This document shows positions 59,164 through 64,000 of a stretch of 64,000 nt of DNA, piece by piece. The notes beneath the pieces were generated by a model. That model ran no database searches. It had not been told where the DNA came from and saw only the letters and a list, made by a program, of their open reading frames with translations. A program made the translations under genes and the position numbers. The first letter of the stretch is position 1, and each line of letters begins with the position of its first letter. The DNA is from Phycisphaerae bacterium (lineage in GTDB: Bacteria; Planctomycetota; Phycisphaerae; Phycisphaerales; UBA1924): assembly GCA_030432255.1 (NCBI GenBank), contig JAUIHS010000011.1:1-64000 (forward strand). Direction: 5' to 3'.

Positions 59164-62100
59164 ATGAGATCTTTGACGTGGTCGCGCATTCGGTCGGCGC
59201 TCACTGTTGGTGCGCTCCTGTCACTGGGTTCGGCAGCGCACGCCGGAACGATGGAACCGCCAGTTGTCACCGGCATTCAGCCGACACCCCCCGGCGTCGT
59301 CGATGGCACCGGGATTGATGAGATCCGCGTCTCATTCTCCGAGCCGGTGACCGCGGACGCTTCAGATGTCGAAGTGCGCGACCTCAACGGAACGCCGCTC
59401 TCCTTCACCGCTGCTTACGATGCGATCGCCGATGACCTTGTCGTGACGCTCGACACACCCGTCGAGTCCGGCCACGTGATGATCGTTGTCCGCGACTCCA
59501 TCCGCGATGCCGATTCCCTTCGACTCGACGGCGAGACCGCCAGCGCCATCGCGCCCACCTTTCCGACCGGGAACGGCTTCCCCGGCGGTGACATGGCCGT
59601 TCGGCTCTTCGAGTTCTCCGGCGATCCGAATGCCGACAGCCGCGTCGACTTTGCCGACCTCGAGATCCTCCTCGATTCGTGGGGACAGCCCGATCCCGCC
59701 GCGGACTTCAACAACACCGGCATCGTGGACTTCGGTGACCTCAACATCCTGCTCGATCGCTGGGGTATCGAACTTCCCCAGGACGACGGTCAGCCGCCCG
59801 TCATCACCGGGATGACGCCCGGCCCCGATGACATGATCGTGGCGGCCCCCAGCCAGATCACGCTGGACTTCAGTGAGCCCATGGCCGTCGGGACCATCAC
59901 CCCCTCCAGCCTCTTCATGCTCGACGGCGACAACAGGCTGGACCCCGCTTCGGTTGATGTCGCGCCGGATGCAACCAGTGCGACGTTCAACTTCGTTCCG
60001 CGCGGGATCGAGGAACCGTTCTGTGGTTCCTTCACCGTGCATATCAGCAATGCGATGGCGGATCCCTCCGGTCGGCCCCTCCTCCGCGACGCTGAACCGG
60101 TCGTCCTCACCGGGGCCATCATCCCCGACGCACCGATGGTCACCCATGGCCTCGGCAACGGAATCACCACCGAACTCCTGGTCGAAGTCACGATTGAGAC
60201 CGCCGAACCCACCATCGAGATCAACGGACCGATGGGTGTGAGCACGTTCGATGTTGACGCTTCACCGCTGATGCTCGACATCGACCTTGCCGAGAACCAG
60301 GTCAATCAACTCATCTTCACCGCCATCTCCGGGTGTGGCGAGCGTTCCACTCCCACCGTCATCGAAGTCATCAACGACCAGCAGCCACCCGACCTGTACG
60401 TCGATTTCCCGGTGCTCGCCGATGGTGAGGGCACCGTTGTCTACGCCCCCAACACCGATCTCCAGGGACGCGTCGGCGACCTGCTCTCCGGGTTCGAGGG
60501 TCTCGACGTCCACGTCACATCCGACGCCGGCCTCGACATGGACGCCGCCGTCAATATCGGGATCGGGACCAACGGCACCTGGTTCATCTCCGGGGCCGAC
60601 CTCCTCGAAATCGGCCGCAAGACCGAGTTCGTCGTCACCGCGACCGACGCCGCCGGGAATACCTCACGCATCGACTTCGGTGTCCGGCAGGGCATGGTCG
60701 ATCAGACCCAGTCACGCTTCGTCATTCCCGCCGACGGCGGCAACAACCAGATGGGACCCATCCATCAGCCTCTCGCGGCACCCATTCGGGTGCAGGTCGT
60801 TCGCGGCGACGGGACCCCCTTCGCCAACAAGGTCGTCACCTTCACCGTCACACGCAGCGACGGCCTCGTCATGAGCCCCGACGCCTTCCGCGGCGCCGAG
60901 TTCCGACGCTCCGCACAGGTCCGCTCAGACGCCAACGGTTTCGCCGAGGTCTTCTGGGTGCTCGGTGGCGATGCCGGCATGGGCAACAACCGCGTGACGG
61001 TCTCCAGCCTGGACATCCAGGGCACCGCGGTCTTCTGCGCCTCGGCGACTCCGGGCGACCCTTTCCAGATCAACATCGGGTCCGGCAACAACCAGATCGC
61101 CGAGATCGGGTCCACACTGCCGCTCCCGCTGCGCGCCTTTGTCAGCGACTCCTGCAACGGTGTCAGCGGTGTGCCCGTCTCCTTCGAAGTCGTCCGCGGT
61201 AACGGAATGGTGAACGGCGGCACGGTTGCCGTTGTCAACACCGGGCCGACCGGCCATGCCCAGGTCAACTTCAAGCTTGGCAATACCGTCGGAACGAATG
61301 TCATTCGCGCGAACTATGAGGGGAACCCCAACGGGCCTGCCGACTTCACGATTCGCGGCGTCCGCCGCGGCACTGGCCCGACGACCTTCGACGGCATCGT
61401 CCACAACAACGCCTCGCAACCCATCGAGGGTGCGCTGTGTGCTCTTCAGGTTGCAGGCACGGTGGTTGCCTTCGACTACACCGATGTCGACGGTCGCTTC
61501 AGCATCGAGGGCCTGACGACACCGGGCCCCGCCCGTCTGCACATCAGTGGTGCATCCGCATCGCATGTCGGCGGTGAGATGGGCTATGACGTTCCGCCCG
61601 GCAGTTTCCCGTCGCTTTACTTCGACGTGATCGTTATCCCCGGCATCTCCAATGTGTTGCCGTCGACGGTCCTGCTGCCCGCTCTGGATCCCGCGAACGT
61701 GACGACGTACAGCACGACCGAGCCGACCATCCTGACCATCGACGGTGTGGAAGGTCTGCGCATGATCATTGAGCCGGGTTCGATGCACATGGGCCTTGGA
61801 GGCGACCCCTATCCGGACGGCACACCGATGTCACTCAACCAGGTGCATCACGAGGATGTGCCGATGCCGATGCCCGACGGTGCCGCACCGCCCTTCGCCT
61901 GGACCCTCCAGCCTGCCGGCGCCTACTTTGATCCGCCGGTGACCGTTGAGTATCCGAACATGAGTGGTCTGGCCCCGGGGTCCGTTGCGTACTTCCTGAC
62001 CTTCGATCACGACACCGGCGACTTCGAGATCGTCTCGACGGGTACGGTCAGTGAAGAGGGCGACATCATCCGCACCGACGCCGGCGACGGCCTGAGCATC

Positions 62101-64000
62101 GCCGGTTGGGGTTGCAACTGTCCACCGTACTCGGTGACGGGCGACTGCTGCCTCGCCACCCCCGCCGTCTGCTACGAGTGTGAAGACGGCGAGATCGTCC
62201 CCCAGGCCGACGGCACGCCCTGTGATGACGGTGACCCCTGCACGATGAATGACATGTGCGTGAACGGGGTGTGCATGGGTGAGCCGATGGTCGGTGGTGG
62301 CATGCCGACGAATCTCACGGTGACGACGAACAACTGGCCGACCAACTTCCTCGCCGCGAGCGGCGCCGGCAATTTCGCTCGCGCCACCGGCATGACCATC
62401 ATGGGAGACATCTACTACGACGAGTCGGCATCTGTGTACCGCTACGCCCTTTCGTCCGCCAACCTTGATGGCTTTGTCGAGATCGGAACGAACAACTACA
62501 TCGAACCGGTCCCGTCGATCCTCGCTGACTGCATGCCCGGAGACTGCAATCCGAACAACGCATCGTGTGGTTCGCTCACCCCAATGTGCTACTGCTTCGT
62601 GATCGAGTCACTCAGTTCCTATGTGCCGTGCGGGACTGGACCCTACCACCCGGTGGCGGCCACGACTGCTCACGAGCTCTACCACCGCGATACGGACTAC
62701 CCATACTTCATCTCACTCGTCTGGCCCATGGCACAGATGAAGATCAATCAACTCTCTGTGGGCTGCGACAAGACTCCAGCGGAGGCCCGAGCCCTTCTCC
62801 AGATGCAGGCCAAGGCAATCGCCGATAAGGCTTACGCCGACATGTACAGGACCCCGGAGTTCCGGTCCTTTGCCAGCATCCATAACAGTTGCAAGGCGTC
62901 CTGCAGTTGCACCCAGGGCGCGTATGTTGCGGGCAATGCAGTGATCCAGGGCTCCACGATTCCCAACATTCTCGGTGTGGCCGCGAGCCAGATGTGGTCC
63001 GCGTGCAGCACAGCGACCTACGTGCCGCCGGAGGAAGGTCGCGGCGACCCGGATGAGCCGGTCCTCGAGGAAGTCCTGATCGAGGTTCCCGACGACATTG
63101 TCGACCCGGGTGCCATGTTCAATGTGCAGGTGATCCTGATTTACAGCGATGGTTCTTCGGTTGACGTCACTGCGAGTGATCGCACCACCATCGCTACCAC
63201 CACGCCCGACATTCTGACCGTCAACGACGGTGGCCAGATTGTCGCGGACAACTCCGGCACCGGCATCATTACAGCGACCTACTTCGGTGAGAACGAGGAA
63301 CGCTGGTGCTTCCCGCCTGCCGGTTTGAAGTCCATCCAGGTCACCTCGCCTGAGGATGGTGACGGCGACGGCATGCCGACTGTGTGGGAGATGGCGAACG
63401 GTCTCAACCCCGACGATCCTGCGGATGCCGCATCTGACACCGACATGGACAACCTCACGGCCTACGAGGAGTACGTGGCCGGTACCGATCCCGATAACCC
63501 GGATACAGACGGCGACGCCATCAGCGATGGCGACGAGGTCATGGAAGGCACGGATCCCCTGACCGCGCCCAAGATCGACGATTCGTGGGCACTGAAGGTC
63601 GGTGGACAGTCGAACGGCGTCGGCGCGGATGCGTTCCGTGTAGCCAACATCGCCTCGCCTGACCTCTTCGGTTCCGGCGGCCCCGGTTCTCAGCCGGACT
63701 TCATGTCCGACGATTTCCTTCGTGTCACCGGTACCGGTGAAGTCAACGGTCGCACGTACTACGCCTTCTCCGATCCCTTCCAGATCTCGCAGGGTCAGAC
63801 CTTCTCCGTTGACAACCTCACGGTCACCGCGACACCGCCGCCCTTCCCCGAGACGCTCAGGATCATGCCGGCGCCCGGTGAACCGCCGACCATCACCGAG
63901 GTCGATGGAACCTCGCAGATGGAGGTCATCGGCACACTTGCCGACGGCTCCATGCTCGACCTGACCCCGCGCACCGCGTGGACCACCTACCGCACCAGCA
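59164..64000 (+). CDS. Giant secreted multi-domain protein, partial at right edge
   Basis: At least 1612 residues, open from the ATG at 59164 (AAAGGAAAACGAG upstream) to the window edge. A signal peptide covers about residues 1-30. Next come an SbsA-type Ig-like domain (F-S-E-P-V), a dockerin-like pair of EF-hands (D-P-N-A-D-S-R-V-D-F-A-D-L and D-F-N-N-T-G-I-V-D-F-G-D-L, each ending L-L-D-x-W-G) and a second Ig-like domain. Several Big_1/invasin-like repeats follow, then a Cys-rich block (C-D-D-G-D-P-C), a Big_2-like domain and thrombospondin-3-like calcium repeats (D-G-D-G-M, D-T-D-G-D-A-I-S-D-G). It is probably a surface or matrix protein. The missing C-terminus may carry a sorting tail. 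Confidence 0.85.
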   Translation, partial: MRSLTWSRIRSALTVGALLSLGSAAHAGTMEPPVVTGIQPTPPGVVDGTGIDEIRVSFSEPVTADASDVEVRDLNGTPLSFTAAYDAIADDLVVTLDTPVESGHVMIVVRDSIRDADSLRLDGETASAIAPTFPTGNGFPGGDMAVRLFEFSGDPNADSRVDFADLEILLDSWGQPDPAADFNNTGIVDFGDLNILLDRWGIELPQDDGQPPVITGMTPGPDDMIVAAPSQITLDFSEPMAVGTITPSSLFMLDGDNRLDPASVDVAPDATSATFNFVPRGIEEPFCGSFTVHISNAMADPSGRPLLRDAEPVVLTGAIIPDAPMVTHGLGNGITTELLVEVTIETAEPTIEINGPMGVSTFDVDASPLMLDIDLAENQVNQLIFTAISGCGERSTPTVIEVINDQQPPDLYVDFPVLADGEGTVVYAPNTDLQGRVGDLLSGFEGLDVHVTSDAGLDMDAAVNIGIGTNGTWFISGADLLEIGRKTEFVVTATDAAGNTSRIDFGVRQGMVDQTQSRFVIPADGGNNQMGPIHQPLAAPIRVQVVRGDGTPFANKVVTFTVTRSDGLVMSPDAFRGAEFRRSAQVRSDANGFAEVFWVLGGDAGMGNNRVTVSSLDIQGTAVFCASATPGDPFQINIGSGNNQIAEIGSTLPLPLRAFVSDSCNGVSGVPVSFEVVRGNGMVNGGTVAVVNTGPTGHAQVNFKLGNTVGTNVIRANYEGNPNGPADFTIRGVRRGTGPTTFDGIVHNNASQPIEGALCALQVAGTVVAFDYTDVDGRFSIEGLTTPGPARLHISGASASHVGGEMGYDVPPGSFPSLYFDVIVIPGISNVLPSTVLLPALDPANVTTYSTTEPTILTIDGVEGLRMIIEPGSMHMGLGGDPYPDGTPMSLNQVHHEDVPMPMPDGAAPPFAWTLQPAGAYFDPPVTVEYPNMSGLAPGSVAYFLTFDHDTGDFEIVSTGTVSEEGDIIRTDAGDGLSIAGWGCNCPPYSVTGDCCLATPAVCYECEDGEIVPQADGTPCDDGDPCTMNDMCVNGVCMGEPMVGGGMPTNLTVTTNNWPTNFLAASGAGNFARATGMTIMGDIYYDESASVYRYALSSANLDGFVEIGTNNYIEPVPSILADCMPGDCNPNNASCGSLTPMCYCFVIESLSSYVPCGTGPYHPVAATTAHELYHRDTDYPYFISLVWPMAQMKINQLSVGCDKTPAEARALLQMQAKAIADKAYADMYRTPEFRSFASIHNSCKASCSCTQGAYVAGNAVIQGSTIPNILGVAASQMWSACSTATYVPPEEGRGDPDEPVLEEVLIEVPDDIVDPGAMFNVQVILIYSDGSSVDVTASDRTTIATTTPDILTVNDGGQIVADNSGTGIITATYFGENEERWCFPPAGLKSIQVTSPEDGDGDGMPTVWEMANGLNPDDPADAASDTDMDNLTAYEEYVAGTDPDNPDTDGDAISDGDEVMEGTDPLTAPKIDDSWALKVGGQSNGVGADAFRVANIASPDLFGSGGPGSQPDFMSDDFLRVTGTGEVNGRTYYAFSDPFQISQGQTFSVDNLTVTATPPPFPETLRIMPAPGEPPTITEVDGTSQMEVIGTLADGSMLDLTPRTAWTTYRTS

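Overview
The window looks like a chromosomal stretch of a GC-rich planctomycete, most likely of the class Phycisphaerae. This is inferred from gene content: a very large Bat/DUF58-type operon with planctomycete-style secreted partners, secreted proteins ending in a PEP-CTERM-like variant (V-P-[SA]-P-G-A-A-A-L-L followed by an Arg cluster), a giant secreted protein with dockerin-like EF-hand pairs, and HAF-repeat and endonuclease I secreted proteins. No rRNA, tRNA, CRISPR array, transposase or phage gene was recognised, and both ends of the window cut through secreted-protein genes.

Layout: (a) 1-8658: HAF-repeat protein (partial), a lipoprotein, a GT2 glycosyltransferase and LAB_N membrane protein pair, a group II PLP decarboxylase, a small zinc-ribbon membrane protein, a 2Fe-2S ferredoxin, a hairpin-rich intergenic region, and a secreted endonuclease I with three C-terminal repeats. 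(b) 8995-21853: one tight operon of DUF58, BatA-like, VWA/Bat-like, a giant coiled-coil membrane protein, a poly-Q secreted protein, a secreted terpenoid-cyclase-fold protein and another secreted protein. (c) 21854-30673: L-lysine 6-transaminase with a possible structured leader RNA, a beta-lactamase-fold protein lacking its catalytic residues, an EF-G-like GTPase, holA, a lipoprotein and moaA. (d) 30722-39398: a six-gene operon with overlapping or abutting genes: two fold-type II PLP enzymes, a selenium-dependent-type xanthine dehydrogenase, an SsnA-like aminohydrolase, an M20 carbamoylase-like hydrolase and a nitrilase-family amidase. It reads as a purine or N-heterocycle catabolic route. 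(e) 39399-45596: ECF sigma factor and anti-sigma factor next to CHRD, DUF4394, DUF4331 and TPR secreted-protein genes. The divergent CHRD and DUF4331 genes carry mirror-image copies of one ECF-like promoter. (f) 45822-59008: a compact natural-product cluster: panD, a two-protein three-module NRPS and a Sfp-type phosphopantetheinyl transferase. (g) 59164-64000: start of a giant secreted multi-domain protein.

The strongest discovery candidate is the NRPS cluster. Read by eye, the first two adenylation domains carry serine codes (DVWHVSLIDK, twice) and the third a beta-alanine code (VDWVVSLADK). panD, which makes beta-alanine, is the first gene of the cluster. With an N-terminal formyltransferase domain, one epimerisation domain and a terminal thioesterase, the simplest predicted product is N-formyl-Ser-D-Ser-beta-Ala. 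The second candidate is the purine-type operon (d), where the moaA gene directly upstream can help supply the molybdenum cofactor. All family assignments were made by eye from sequence motifs; no database search was run.
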